NCBI GenBank assembly: GCA_963800395.1
Contig: CAWDBD010000014.1
Span: 248,001-312,000 of the forward strand
Source: DASSBG01 sp963800395
Lineage (GTDB): Bacteria; Pseudomonadota; Gammaproteobacteria; Xanthomonadales; Rhodanobacteraceae
Direction of reading: 5' to 3'
Length of the DNA: 64,000 nucleotides
Under the pieces are notes generated by a model. It was not told the origin of the DNA and did no database searches. It saw only the letters and a list, made by a program, of their open reading frames with translations. Positions 36,778 through 44,419 of the stretch are shown here, in pieces (within the stretch, counting starts at the first letter, position 1; each line of letters begins with the position of its first letter). The translations under genes and the position numbers were made by a program.

Positions 36778-36870
36778 TCAAAATGGATCCCGGGTTTCCT
36801 CGCTCCTCAAAGCGCGGTCATCCATGCCCGCTCCCCGCGTCGGCCTGCGGCCGGCCCCAGGATGACGGTA
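36778..36870. repeat. Dispersed repeat, family B
   Basis: It starts with ATGGATCCCGGGTTTCCTCG and runs through CATCCATGCCCGCTCCCCGC to CAGGATGACGG, nearly identical to the copies at 26.8 and 28.5 kb. The 36539-37204 gap is entirely repeat-like and has no gene. Confidence 0.85.
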
Positions 36871-36970
36871 TGTGGTGTTCGGGTCCGTGGCCGGTAACAG
36901 GGGCAAGGAAGCGTGCGCGTCGCGTCGGACAAGGTCAGGCGGCGTCGCTCGTGCCATCATCCCGGAAAAT

Positions 36971-37103
36971 GCCGAGCGCCAACCCGCACGCCGCCATCCT
37001 GGTGCCAAACGCCAACCCGCACGCCATCACGCTGGGCCCGAACGCCAACCCATTGCTGTCACCGCGGTGCCGAGCGCCAACCCATTGCCGTCATCCTGGG
37101 GCC
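36971..37103. repeat. Degenerate tandem repeat, about 33-base unit, four copies
   Basis: Four units of about 33 bases share CGCCAACCC, followed by GCACGCC or ATTGCCGTC and ending in CTGG-GCC-GA. The array runs into a family B end at about 37092-37135. It does not look like CRISPR: there are no unique spacers and the copies are imperfect. Confidence 0.65.
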
Positions 37104-37135
37104 GAGCGCAGCGAGGAACCCGGGATCCATTTTGC
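37092..37135. repeat. Family B repeat end, inverse orientation
   Basis: GTCATCCTGGGGCCGAGCGC is followed by GAGGAACCCGGGATCCATTT, the reverse complement of the start of family B. Paired with 36778-36870 it makes an inverted pair about 350 bases long. Confidence 0.75.
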
Positions 37136-37204
37136 AAGAGTCCGGCATGCCTGATGCATCACCGGGCTGGCATGTCGTGCGTGACTATCCAGCCTTGAGA
37201 CGAC

Positions 37205-37588
37205 CTACCGTCCCTCGGCCTTGTCGTCTTCAGGCACGGGTTCATTCTCCTCGCGCAAATCGGACAGCTCCGATTCCAGCATGGCCATCTTCTGCACCAG
37301 GCGCCGCAGGCGTCGTTCCTGATGGGAGCGGTCGATATCCATCTTCAGCAGGCGCACCATGACCAGGGCCAGGCCGATGATGATGGGGAGCGCCGGCGGG
37401 TAATACACGTGGGTGAGACGCCCCAGCCAGTCCACCAACTGGGGGAAAAAGCCCAGCACCAGCGCGGCAGCAGCCACCAGAAGCCACCACAGCGCGTAGG
37501 GCCCGTGCAGACGGTCGCAACGCACCAGATAGAAAATGGTGCCGGCCAGGCCCAGGCCGATAATCGCGGAAATCCAATGAATGCTCAT
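37205..37588 (-). CDS. DUF2304 family membrane protein
   Basis: The 127-residue protein has three hydrophobic helices (SAIIGLGLAGTIFYLVRC; ALWWLLVAAAALVLGFFP; ALPIIIGLALVMVRLLKM) and a charged coiled-coil C-terminus (QERRLRRLVQKMAMLESELS), the layout of DUF2304. Members commonly sit next to GT2 glycosyltransferases, as here, where the start overlaps the stop of the GT2 gene. It may act as its membrane partner in glycan lipid transfer; that is inference from context. Confidence 0.88.
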   Translation of the reverse strand: MSIHWISAIIGLGLAGTIFYLVRCDRLHGPYALWWLLVAAAALVLGFFPQLVDWLGRLTHVYYPPALPIIIGLALVMVRLLKMDIDRSHQERRLRRLVQKMAMLESELSDLREENEPVPEDDKAEGR

Positions 37589-38313
37589 GTTCTGTCCCTG
37601 TGTTGCTGTTGCGTTCCATGGCTGCGATCAAATCTTGCCAGACAAAGCACCGTGGATGCCAGCATATATCGTGCCACGGTGGGCCAGGAGGAAAACACCC
37701 GCGAGATGCCATTGCGACGCGGCGACATGGGCGTCTCGATCTCGGCCAGGCTGAGACCATGCAGCTTCAGCAGCATCAGCACGCCGATATCCTGGTAGTC
37801 CAGCAGGCTGGCATCCGGTTGTGCAAGAATTTTCACCGCACGCGGCCCATACGCACGCAAACCGGAAGTGAAATCACGCACCGGAATGCCCGTGATCAGG
37901 CGAAAATAGGCCCAGGCCAGTCGTTTCGCGGTCGACAGGCGGGCTTCGTAGGAGCCAATCATCACGTCCACGCCCCGGGTCTCCAGTTCCCGCATCAGCA
38001 CCGGCAGGCTGGCCGCATGATGCTGGCCGTCGGCATCCATGGTCAGCACGTGCCGGTAACCCTGGCACAGCGCAAAACGCAGTCCGGTCTGGGTGGCACC
38101 CCATGCGCCGAGTTGCTGCGACAGGTGCAGGACATGCGCGCCGGCGTTCTTTGCTTCCATCGCCGTGGTATCGCTGCTGGCGTCATTCACCACCAGCACA
38201 TCCGCGCCCAGCACCGCGCGCGCCTCCCGCACCACCTCACCGATGCTGGCGGCTTCATCGCGCGCAGGCATTACCACCAGGCAGTGGCGCAGGGAGGCAG
38301 GGGAAAGAGGCAC
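37585..38313 (-). CDS. Family 2 glycosyltransferase (dolichyl-phosphate mannosyltransferase-like)
   Basis: The 242-residue GT-A enzyme has VVMPARDEAASIGEVVREAR at the N-terminus, the VLVVNDASSDTT nucleotide-binding loop and the DXD-type motif MDADGQHH. There is no transmembrane tail. It probably uses a nucleotide sugar to glycosylate a polyprenyl phosphate. It is followed by a DUF2304 gene with overlapping codons, a frequent pair. The exact sugar and lipid are unknown. Confidence 0.9.
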   Translation of the reverse strand: MPLSPASLRHCLVVMPARDEAASIGEVVREARAVLGADVLVVNDASSDTTAMEAKNAGAHVLHLSQQLGAWGATQTGLRFALCQGYRHVLTMDADGQHHAASLPVLMRELETRGVDVMIGSYEARLSTAKRLAWAYFRLITGIPVRDFTSGLRAYGPRAVKILAQPDASLLDYQDIGVLMLLKLHGLSLAEIETPMSPRRNGISRVFSSWPTVARYMLASTVLCLARFDRSHGTQQQHRDRT

Positions 38314-38459
38314 GATAGTCCGAGGGGATTAAAGCCACGATTGTCCCGAGTAGGGTACGGGCAGTCAAATCGCGGGACTCGGAACCCGTGTTGACGGTCG
38401 AGGACGAAGGGCAGGGTCGAGGGTCGAGGGACGAGCGTCGGAGGCTCTTCAGCAACCCG

Positions 38460-38798
38460 TCAAGCTGCTTTCAAAGTGAAATCCACATGTACCGCGTCGT
38501 AGGGAAACTTCACGCCGCGCGGTGTACGCACAACAACACCCGCAGCGGTCAGCGCCGTGATGTCGCCATGCACCGCTTTCACGTCACGCCCCACAAGGCT
38601 GGCCACGGCGCGTATCGACAGCGCACCTTGGCCAGCCATGGCATGCAGAATTTCCCATCGCTTGGCCGTGAGCACTTTCCACAACAAATCCACGCTGGAA
38701 AAACTGATGAATGCGCCCTGTGCTTCGCCGCGAAAGGCGTCCGCCATGCGCTCCATTGCCCTGGTTCGGCTGGAAATGCCCAAGGTTACAGTTTTCAT
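38460..38798 (-). CDS. HTH antitoxin of a TumE-type toxin-antitoxin pair (HVO_A0114-like)
   Basis: The 112-residue protein contains a winged-helix segment (LLWKVLTAKRWEILHAMAGQ, SIRAVASLVGRDVKAVHGDI, LTAAGVVVRTPRGVKFPYD) like MarR/HVO_A0114-type regulators. Its ATG overlaps the stop of the upstream DUF6516/TumE-like gene, the usual order of this pair. It should neutralise the partner and repress its own promoter. That function is inferred from the family. Confidence 0.8.
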   Translation of the reverse strand: MKTVTLGISSRTRAMERMADAFRGEAQGAFISFSSVDLLWKVLTAKRWEILHAMAGQGALSIRAVASLVGRDVKAVHGDITALTAAGVVVRTPRGVKFPYDAVHVDFTLKAA

Positions 38799-39082
38799 TG
38801 TGTGGCCTCCCAGGTTTTCACATCGTTCCAGAAGTCCGCCTGCATGCTTGGCAGGTCGATGAAGTGGTAGTCTGTTTCGCGCCCTCCGGCGTGCTTGTGG
38901 TCACCTTTGCCTGCCTCGTTGTCATGGCGCAAAACGCATGTCCCGTCGGATACCAGTGCAAGGCTGTAATTGAAGTCATGCACACTTCCCGGCAGCGGTT
39001 GTGGCACATGCCACACAAGAACTTCAACAAATGCGCTCTGCGACAGGACATGGCGTTCGTGAAGCAGCAGGGTCGCTTTCAT
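38795..39082 (-). CDS. TumE/DUF6516-like toxin
   Basis: The 95-residue protein has MKATLLLHERHVLSQSAFVE, FNYSLALVSDGTCVLRHDNE, KGDHKHAGGRETDYHF and a C-terminal ADFWNDV segment, matching the small DUF6516/TumE family. Members form toxin-antitoxin pairs with an HTH protein encoded just downstream, as here (ATGA overlap). Start 39082 gives family length; the longer upstream frame runs through repeat DNA and was rejected. The toxic activity of the family is not something I can derive from the sequence. Confidence 0.78.
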   Translation of the reverse strand: MKATLLLHERHVLSQSAFVEVLVWHVPQPLPGSVHDFNYSLALVSDGTCVLRHDNEAGKGDHKHAGGRETDYHFIDLPSMQADFWNDVKTWEATQ

Positions 39083-39239
39083 GTTGGACAAAATGACAAC
39101 AAGGACGCTCGTTGTCAATCCCTCCAACACCCACGATTCCCGGGTTCGCCACGATCTGGCTGCACCAGCTTCAACCGCTGGGTGCCGCACAAACTGGGCT
39201 GCCGACAGACCAAACCGCGTCTCATCCCGGCCAAAATCA

Positions 39240-39296
39240 ACGTCATCCCGGCGCAGGCCGGGACCCGGTACAAAAAGCGTGCGCAGCACACAAAAC
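39240..39296. repeat. Dispersed palindromic repeat, family A
   Basis: Core CGTCATCCCGGCGCAGGCCG followed by the companion GTGCGCAGCACACAAAAC. The rest of the 39083-39578 gap contains a candidate promoter at 39459-39487 and no supported gene. Confidence 0.85.
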
Positions 39297-39458
39297 CTTC
39301 TGCGGCCGCCCCTCACACCCACCCAGGCACAAATCGACCCGTCAACCTGTCCGCTTCTTGACGCCCCCTGCGTCAATCACTGTGAAGCGGGGGAGCAGAC
39401 ACCGCAGAAAGCGTTCGCAAGCCCCTGTTGGGGCAGGCAAACTGTGTTTAACATTGTA

Positions 39459-39487
39459 TTGACAGGACCACCAGCAGCATTTAGGCT
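39459..39487 (+). promoter_or_regulatory. Candidate sigma-70 promoter for the secreted-protein gene at 39579
   Basis: A perfect -35 box TTGACA is followed after 17 bases by TAGGCT, a weak -10 box. The ATG lies about 90 bases downstream behind GGGAGAAACC. Confidence 0.4.
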
Positions 39488-39578
39488 GCAACATGAACAG
39501 CCCGGAAACAGCGCAATCCGCGCCGCTACCGGACGACATGGGGTGGTCCGCAAACGCGTGATCCACGGGAGAAACCAG

Positions 39579-40349
39579 ATGAATCGCACCAACACCAAAA
39601 TGAAATTGCTGGCCCTGGGCCTTCTGGGTCTGGGCGGCATCGCCGTCGCCGGCAGCGCCGCAGCACAGACCTGCCCGAGCAACCCGGTGCCGCCGTGGAG
39701 TGGCAAGACTGCTCTCAGCGGTGGGTCTGTGACTATTTCCACGGGAGGCTTGGACGCTTCCTCCTGCAAGTTGGATACATCAGTTGGAACTTCTGCTGTA
39801 TCACTTGCGACCGTGAATGACACTTCGCCCAGCAACGAGCCGCGTTATCGAGTCCAGTTTCTCGTAAACGCCGCTGCGCTCGGAACGATCGGCAGCTTGG
39901 ACGGTGTCCAGCTATTTAATGCCAATGCGCAAAGTTCATATCCGGCATCGGGTGGTCGCCGACCGCTCGTTACTGTTTCGCTTTCGCCGGCTGGTAGCGG
40001 TACTGCTCGCCTCACGATTATTGCTTCATGCAACAATTCCGCATCTGCGTATCGTTGCATCACAAGCACGCCGGCGCTGGCTGCTGGCACGAATCGCCTG
40101 GAACTGGACTTGCAAGTAGGGGCCGGGAGCGCGGGCGTGTTGAGGTATTGGCTGAATTCAGCGGCCGGTACCTCTGAGCCGACCCCAACTGGCACAATTA
40201 CCAATCTCGACAATGCAGGCTGGGTTGGAGTAAATGACGCCTTCATGGGTCTCAGTGCCGCGACTCCCGCATTTCGATCTGCGCACAATGGACAAGTGGT
40301 TAGCTTTGACACATTTGATTCTCGCCGACAGACCTATATCGGCCATTGA
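39579..40349 (+). CDS. Secreted protein of unknown function
   Basis: The 256-residue protein has a clear signal peptide (MKLLALGLLGLGGIAVAGSA, cleavage near AAAQT). The mature part is Ser/Thr/Gly-rich with predicted beta strands, two Cys pairs and a C-terminus reading VVSFDTFDSRRQTYIGH. I do not recognise the family. The start at 39579 has a GGGAG ribosome-binding site and is the only one that gives a leader. Base composition falls along the gene, and the following two genes are distinctly AT-richer. It is probably cotranscribed with the next gene, 55 bases away. Confidence 0.8.
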   Translation: MNRTNTKMKLLALGLLGLGGIAVAGSAAAQTCPSNPVPPWSGKTALSGGSVTISTGGLDASSCKLDTSVGTSAVSLATVNDTSPSNEPRYRVQFLVNAAALGTIGSLDGVQLFNANAQSSYPASGGRRPLVTVSLSPAGSGTARLTIIASCNNSASAYRCITSTPALAAGTNRLELDLQVGAGSAGVLRYWLNSAAGTSEPTPTGTITNLDNAGWVGVNDAFMGLSAATPAFRSAHNGQVVSFDTFDSRRQTYIGH

Positions 40350-40404
40350 TGAATCTATAGCATTTCACGAACTCAAATTTCAAATATAGGGAGTATCAGT
40401 TAAA

Positions 40405-40902
40405 ATGAAAACATCGAAAATATGCGTGTTGCTTGCATCACTGACCGGAATCCTGTTTGCTGCCTCGGTCGGCGCACAGACGTGTGCTAGCCCCAGTGCA
40501 TTTAACACCCCCCCAACTGGGCCAACCGACACAGGCACCACGTGCGGTGCTTCTGATGAGGTCGTTCTGTTTTGTGGTTCGTTGGACTCGAGCGGCAAGA
40601 ATGACATTATCTACCAGATCAACGTTGGTCCGAGCAAGACCGCGACGAACATTACGATTAGTGGTGGGGCTGCCGGTTTCACGCCAACCCTTTTCATCTA
40701 CTCAGATGCCTGCAATACAGCTAACAGCTGTGTCGCGACCGGGGACACAGCTACTCCAGCAGACCTTTCGGGTGTCGGCACGGGAACGTACTTCATGGCG
40801 TTGACTGCTGGTTCAGCGGAAGCTTCGGGTGCCTGCGGCGGATACACGATCACTGCCAATGGAACGCTTCCGGTTGAGTTGAAGGGATTCTCCGTAGATT
40901 AA
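40405..40902 (+). CDS. Small secreted protein ending in LPVELKGFSVD
   Basis: The 165-residue protein has a signal peptide (ICVLLASLTGILFAASVGAQ) and four to six cysteines in the mature part. Predicted strands resemble a beta-sandwich of the pre-peptidase C-terminal (PPC) type (NITISGGAAGFTPTLFIYSD, GTYFMALTAGS). The end, LPVELKGFSVD, resembles a recurring terminal motif of secreted proteins (PVxLxxFxV). No enzyme motif is visible. A good ribosome-binding site (AGGGAG) precedes the ATG and a strong terminator follows the stop. Confidence 0.78.
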   Translation: MKTSKICVLLASLTGILFAASVGAQTCASPSAFNTPPTGPTDTGTTCGASDEVVLFCGSLDSSGKNDIIYQINVGPSKTATNITISGGAAGFTPTLFIYSDACNTANSCVATGDTATPADLSGVGTGTYFMALTAGSAEASGACGGYTITANGTLPVELKGFSVD

Positions 40903-40924
40903 TTCGGTTATGCTGAAAAAATAA

Positions 40925-40958
40925 ACCTGCCCTGGCGTTTGCTTGGGCAGGTTTTTTT
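40925..40958 (+). terminator. Rho-independent terminator
   Basis: ACCTGCCC and GGGCAGGT pair around a 12-base loop, followed by seven Ts, 23 bases after the stop at 40902. The next gene starts only 12 bases beyond the T-run, so it either depends on read-through or is controlled by this structure. Confidence 0.92.
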
Positions 40959-40969
40959 ATGGGAACGTT

Positions 40970-42349
40970 ATGATGACTCCGCTGCTATTCCTTGCTTCTT
41001 TGTTATCGCTTTCGAGTACTGCCATTTCACCTCTAGAATCTAGCTCCTGCGATTTTGGCGTTGTGCATCCGTTTAATCACGTGACGTGCCAGGTAACGGT
41101 GGATAATCCCACTGATTCGAATTGGGTCATAGAAGAACTGAAAGCGGCAGACGAGGGGATTGGCGTACGCACCGCGCTCCCGTTGAGAATACCTGCGAAA
41201 TCAAGTAAGAGGCTAGTGTTGACTTGGGATTCCGCTCAGGCGATGGGTCAAAAGAGGCTCACTGCGCGGTTCGGAGCGAAGGAGAAAGGTCGCGATGAAT
41301 CGATGCAATTTTTAGTACGCGGCTCGGCCTTTGTCTATACAGTTCTTGATGAACCAGCAACTAAACTTGAACTTGGCACAATTGCCGTTGGTTCCGGGGA
41401 GCAGAGGGAACATGTTTTTCAAAGCAGTGATGTAACTAACTTCCGAATTACGAAAGTCATTTCAACACCCAAGTTTGTGGCGATCAAGTTGGGTGGAGAT
41501 GGAAAAAAATTGACGGTGGGCCTATCCGAAGAGGCCCAATGGGGCATGCAATCTGGTTTTTTGCGGTTGGCCACGAATGTGCATGATGAGCCGGAAATTC
41601 GACTGCTAGTTACAGCGAACGTTCTCGGTGACGTGAGGCCGGCGGACAACCCATACTCATTGGGAGTATTGCGCACCAACAATGATAATCATGTGGCTGT
41701 GCAGGTCTCGAGCGTTGACGGGAAGCCGTTCAAGATAGGTAGCATTTCACTGGATCGAATTTCTGGTACGGTGAAGGTTAGTAGTTGTACAAGCGAATTA
41801 CCTGACTGCAAGCTGATTGATCTGAAGATTAGCAAGAAACAGCCGACTGGAAACCTGGGCAGTCAGATGCACATACACTTGCCAGACCGAGGCAAAACGT
41901 TGACGGTGGGTCTATGGGGCATCCTTTTAAGTCCGACGACAGAAGTTCGAGACCTAAATAAAGCGCAGGAAGCTGCATCCGAAGGCGCCAAGTCCAAGGC
42001 GGTCACAGGGAAAATGGATATCACCAAGGTGTTGAAGTCGGCAATGAGACCTCCTGCGAGGCCGCCGGCTAATCCGCCTGGGCAAGGTCCTATATTGCGC
42101 TGGTCCGTGGCCAACGAGCAGCCGTTGTACGGGTATCTGATCTATCGCGCCGATCAGAAAGACGGGCCCTGGCGGCGGGTCAACGACGAGATCATCCCGG
42201 TGCTGGGCCATGACGATGCCGAGTCCAGCTACGCCTGGCGCGATACCAGTGCCACGGCGGGGCAGACCTACTGGTATTTCATCAAGACGCTGGCCAATGA
42301 TGGCACCAAGAAACGGCTGACCGAGGCGCAGAAGGTAGTGGCGCATTGA
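40970..42349 (+). CDS. Envelope protein with ASH/DUF1573-like and fibronectin III-like regions
   Basis: The 459-residue protein starts with a signal peptide (TPLLFLASLLSLSSTAIS). About residues 25-120 look like a DUF1573/ASH-type beta-sandwich (CDFGVVHPFNHVTCQVTVDN). More beta-rich repeats follow to about 300, then a basic Pro-rich linker (RPPARPPANPPGQGP). The C-terminus is a fibronectin III-like domain (LYGYLIYRADQKDGPWRRVN). The first 360 residues are AT-rich, whereas the last 95 have the high-GC codon use of the host, suggesting a mosaic origin. It begins right after a terminator. No function can be assigned. Confidence 0.75.
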   Translation: MMTPLLFLASLLSLSSTAISPLESSSCDFGVVHPFNHVTCQVTVDNPTDSNWVIEELKAADEGIGVRTALPLRIPAKSSKRLVLTWDSAQAMGQKRLTARFGAKEKGRDESMQFLVRGSAFVYTVLDEPATKLELGTIAVGSGEQREHVFQSSDVTNFRITKVISTPKFVAIKLGGDGKKLTVGLSEEAQWGMQSGFLRLATNVHDEPEIRLLVTANVLGDVRPADNPYSLGVLRTNNDNHVAVQVSSVDGKPFKIGSISLDRISGTVKVSSCTSELPDCKLIDLKISKKQPTGNLGSQMHIHLPDRGKTLTVGLWGILLSPTTEVRDLNKAQEAASEGAKSKAVTGKMDITKVLKSAMRPPARPPANPPGQGPILRWSVANEQPLYGYLIYRADQKDGPWRRVNDEIIPVLGHDDAESSYAWRDTSATAGQTYWYFIKTLANDGTKKRLTEAQKVVAH

Positions 42350-42421
42350 GGTGAAGCCTTCGCGGGTTGGGCGGCGGGGCCGGCAGCGCTGGAATTTTCC
42401 GGCAATGCGCTTGCGGAAATC

Positions 42422-42456
42422 TTGTACTCACACTGGTATCTACCTTGTATCTACCT
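42422..42456 (+). promoter_or_regulatory. Candidate promoter/operator of the mazE remnant
   Basis: GTATCTACCT occurs twice (42436-42445 and 42447-42456), spaced 11 bases, about one helical turn, immediately before the mazE start. TTGTAC at 42422 could be a -35 box. Antitoxins of this type autorepress, so the direct repeats are plausible operators. Confidence 0.4.
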
Positions 42457-42469
42457 GGTGGAGTAAAGC

Positions 42470-42711
42470 ATGCGCGCGACAATCAGGAGGTGGGGCAATA
42501 GTGCCGCCATTCGAATTCCGGCGGCGCTGCTGGAAATGACCCGAATCGGGGTCGATTGTGAAGTCGATATTCATGACGACGACGGGCGCACCGTGATCGA
42601 TCCGGTGCACAGGCAGCACGATGACCTGGATCGGCGGCTGGTGACATCAATTCGGACAATGTCCATGCCGAGGTCGATACGGGCCCGGCTGTCGGACGCG
42701 AGGCTCCTTGA
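42470..42711 (+). pseudogene. mazE: MazE-type (AbrB-like) antitoxin, frameshifted
   Basis: The N-terminus MRATIRRWGNSAAIRIPAAL is a clear MazE/AbrB-type swapped-hairpin domain. After about 57 codons the frame is lost. One frame over, the expected ending appears as DINSDNVHAEVDTGPAVGREAP followed by TGA at 42709-42711. The uncorrected ORF runs on to 42781 with nonsense sequence. A ruined mazF start follows directly, so the module looks genuinely decayed. An assembly indel is the alternative explanation for the mazE part alone. Confidence 0.8.
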
Positions 42712-42795
42712 TGTCGCCGGACCTGTGTTCGGGCGGCGGGGGACGTCATGTGGCTGTTTTCAGCCCACAGGCAGGACATGAATGAGGCGGCGTGA
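42711..42795 (+). pseudogene. mazF: MazF/PemK toxin N-terminal remnant
   Basis: An ATG overlaps the frame-corrected mazE stop (TGATG). The next 25 codons, across two frames, contain GDVMWL and FSPQAGHE, hallmarks of the MazF N-terminus, before a TGA at 42783-42785. About 85 codons of the toxin are missing. The opposite-strand BrnA-like gene begins within a few bases, suggesting that its insertion removed the rest. Confidence 0.6.
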
Positions 42796-42808
42796 CGCAA
42801 AGCGCACG

Positions 42809-43093
42809 TCAACGGGGATCGCGTTCGACGAAACGGCCGCTGACAAATTTGTGCAAGACGCTCGACATCAATGTCTGGTAGGGGATGCCTTCCCGGAGCG
42901 CATATTCTTGTAACAGTTCAAGATCCTTCCCGGACATGCGTATATTCACCCTCTTGTTTTTTTTGAATGTCTGGCGCGCCGCGTCAATATGAGTGTTGCG
43001 CATTTCGGGGGTCAGAACAGACTCATAGCTACCCTGTTCGTAGGCTTCAAGAATTTCTTTCTCTTCAACCGTCAGATTGGATTTATTGCTCAT
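42809..43093 (-). CDS. CopG/BrnA-like antitoxin
   Basis: The 94-residue protein has an acidic N-terminus and a ribbon-helix-helix region with KRVNIRMSGKDLELLQEYAL, and GIPYQTLMSSVLHKFVSGR at the C-terminus. That is the pattern of CopG-type antitoxins that accompany BrnT-like toxins. Its start lies 11 bases inside the upstream toxin gene, so the pair is cotranslated. It should bind the toxin and autoregulate the operon. Confidence 0.82.
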   Translation of the reverse strand: MSNKSNLTVEEKEILEAYEQGSYESVLTPEMRNTHIDAARQTFKKNKRVNIRMSGKDLELLQEYALREGIPYQTLMSSVLHKFVSGRFVERDPR

Positions 43094-43367
43094 CAGATGC
43101 CTCCAAGTATTTCCTGGTGGCCTTTCGACTTGGGATAATCGTTTTCAGGAAGTAGTGATCGGCAGATTCCACGAATGGCACCAGCCACGCGTAGTCATCC
43201 ATGTTCACTATCAAGATCTTCTGGTTCGGATACCTGCACGGATTATGATGCGCCACAACATCAAGCAAGCCACCATTTCCGATCAAGAAGACGATACGCT
43301 CAAAGGAGACGCCACGAACCCTTATGAGCCACTCGTTCTTCTCCGCATCCCAGTCGAAGGCTTTCAT
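43083..43367 (-). CDS. BrnT-like toxin
   Basis: The 94-residue protein starts with FDWDAEKNEWLIRVRGVSFE and ends with IPSRKATRKYLE, both close to the BrnT signature (WDxxKNxxNxxKHGVSFE and ISARKATRxE). BrnT is a RelE-fold ribonuclease. The toxin gene precedes and overlaps the antitoxin gene, as in brnTA. The middle differs from classical BrnT, so the assignment is to the superfamily. Confidence 0.78.
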   Translation of the reverse strand: MKAFDWDAEKNEWLIRVRGVSFERIVFLIGNGGLLDVVAHHNPCRYPNQKILIVNMDDYAWLVPFVESADHYFLKTIIPSRKATRKYLEASDEQ

Positions 43368-43499
43368 TCACAGAATTTAGCACAATGTGTGCCGTATGTG
43401 AACATGTGACGCAGATGGAAGCATGCAGGTTGGGGTGAGCTTTCGAACCCCAACAACTCGTGAGCCCACACCCTGCACCAAGCTTGGGTTCGCCTGCGG

Positions 43500-44250
43500 C
43501 TAGCTGCCACGTGCCGCCGGACGATCAAGGCACGCCAATGCCTGCAAATTGCGCTTGTCTTCATCCACCCGCAGCACGCTGCCTTGTTCGTACCAGTCGC
43601 CGAGCACGATACGCTGGCCGGGCTGGCCGTTGACATCAAGCTCATGTACGGCCGGACGGTGCGTGTGGCCGTGGATCATGTGGCGCACGCCGGCCTGCTT
43701 CAGTGCCTGGATGACTGCAGCAGTCGGTGACATCCATGATGGCCATGTCGCTGCTGCCGGTGTGGGCCTTGCTGGCATCGCGCGCCTGGGCGGCGTAGGC
43801 CCTGCGGGTAGTCAGGGGCTGGGCCAGAAACTGCTGTTGCCACTTCGGGTCGCGGACCTGGGCGCGAAAGGCCTGGTATTCAATGTCGTCCGTGCACAAG
43901 GTGTCGCCGTGCATCAACAGGGTCGGTGTGCCGTGCAGATCGATGACGGTACCGTCGTCCAGCAATTGCATGCCGCAACGGTGGGCGTAGTCAGTCCCAA
44001 GCAGAAAGTCGCGATTGCCGGCGATGAAATGGATGGGTACGCCGTGGCTGCCCAGCTCGTGCAGTGCCGAGGCAACCCGTGCGGCCAGGTTGCTGTCGTC
44101 GTCGTCCCCGATCCAGGACTCGAACAGGTCGCCGAGGATATACAGGGCATCGGCGCGGCGCGCTTCTCCGGCGAGAAACTGCTCGAACAGTTCCAGGATT
44201 TGCGGCCGGGCCTGGTCGAGGTGCAGATCGGAAATGAACAGGGTGCTCAT
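43500..44250 (-). pseudogene. lpxH: UDP-2,3-diacylglucosamine diphosphatase LpxH, frameshifted
   Basis: LpxH cleaves UDP-diacylglucosamine to lipid X in lipid A synthesis at the inner membrane. The first frame (44250 to about 43730) has LFISDLHLDQARP, ILGDLFESWIGDD, FIAGNRDFLLG and LMHGDTLCTDD, the calcineurin-type metal site. The second frame, from about 43728 to 43500, has PTAAVIQALKQAGVRHMIHG, HTHRPAVHELDV and GDWYEQGSVL. They join at a short C-run near 43725-43731; two missing bases would restore MDVTPTAAV. As lpxH is essential in LPS-producing cells, an assembly error is likely. Confidence 0.9.
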
Positions 44251-44419
44251 GTGCTGAGCCGCTTGCGGCGCGGCCGCATGCTGGTGTTTGCGGGTTGGTG
44301 GTTGAGCCGCGCAAGCTTGCGGGCTGTCCTCGCAAGCTCTGCACCGGCGCGCTGCTTTCGCATCACCACGGCCTCCGACAGGCGGGATGATTTGCGCGAA
44401 CCGTCCCAGCCCGCATGCC

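Noticed and set aside
36971..37103. Possible CRISPR array
   Set aside because: Units are degenerate along their whole length and there are no unique spacers or cas genes.
39083..39578. N-terminal extension of the secreted protein back to 39081
   Set aside because: It runs through a family A repeat; the signal peptide starts at the ATG at 39579 with a good ribosome-binding site.
42470..42781. 103-residue intact antitoxin
   Set aside because: The second half is out of frame; the expected MazE ending occurs one frame over, so the gene is treated as frameshifted.
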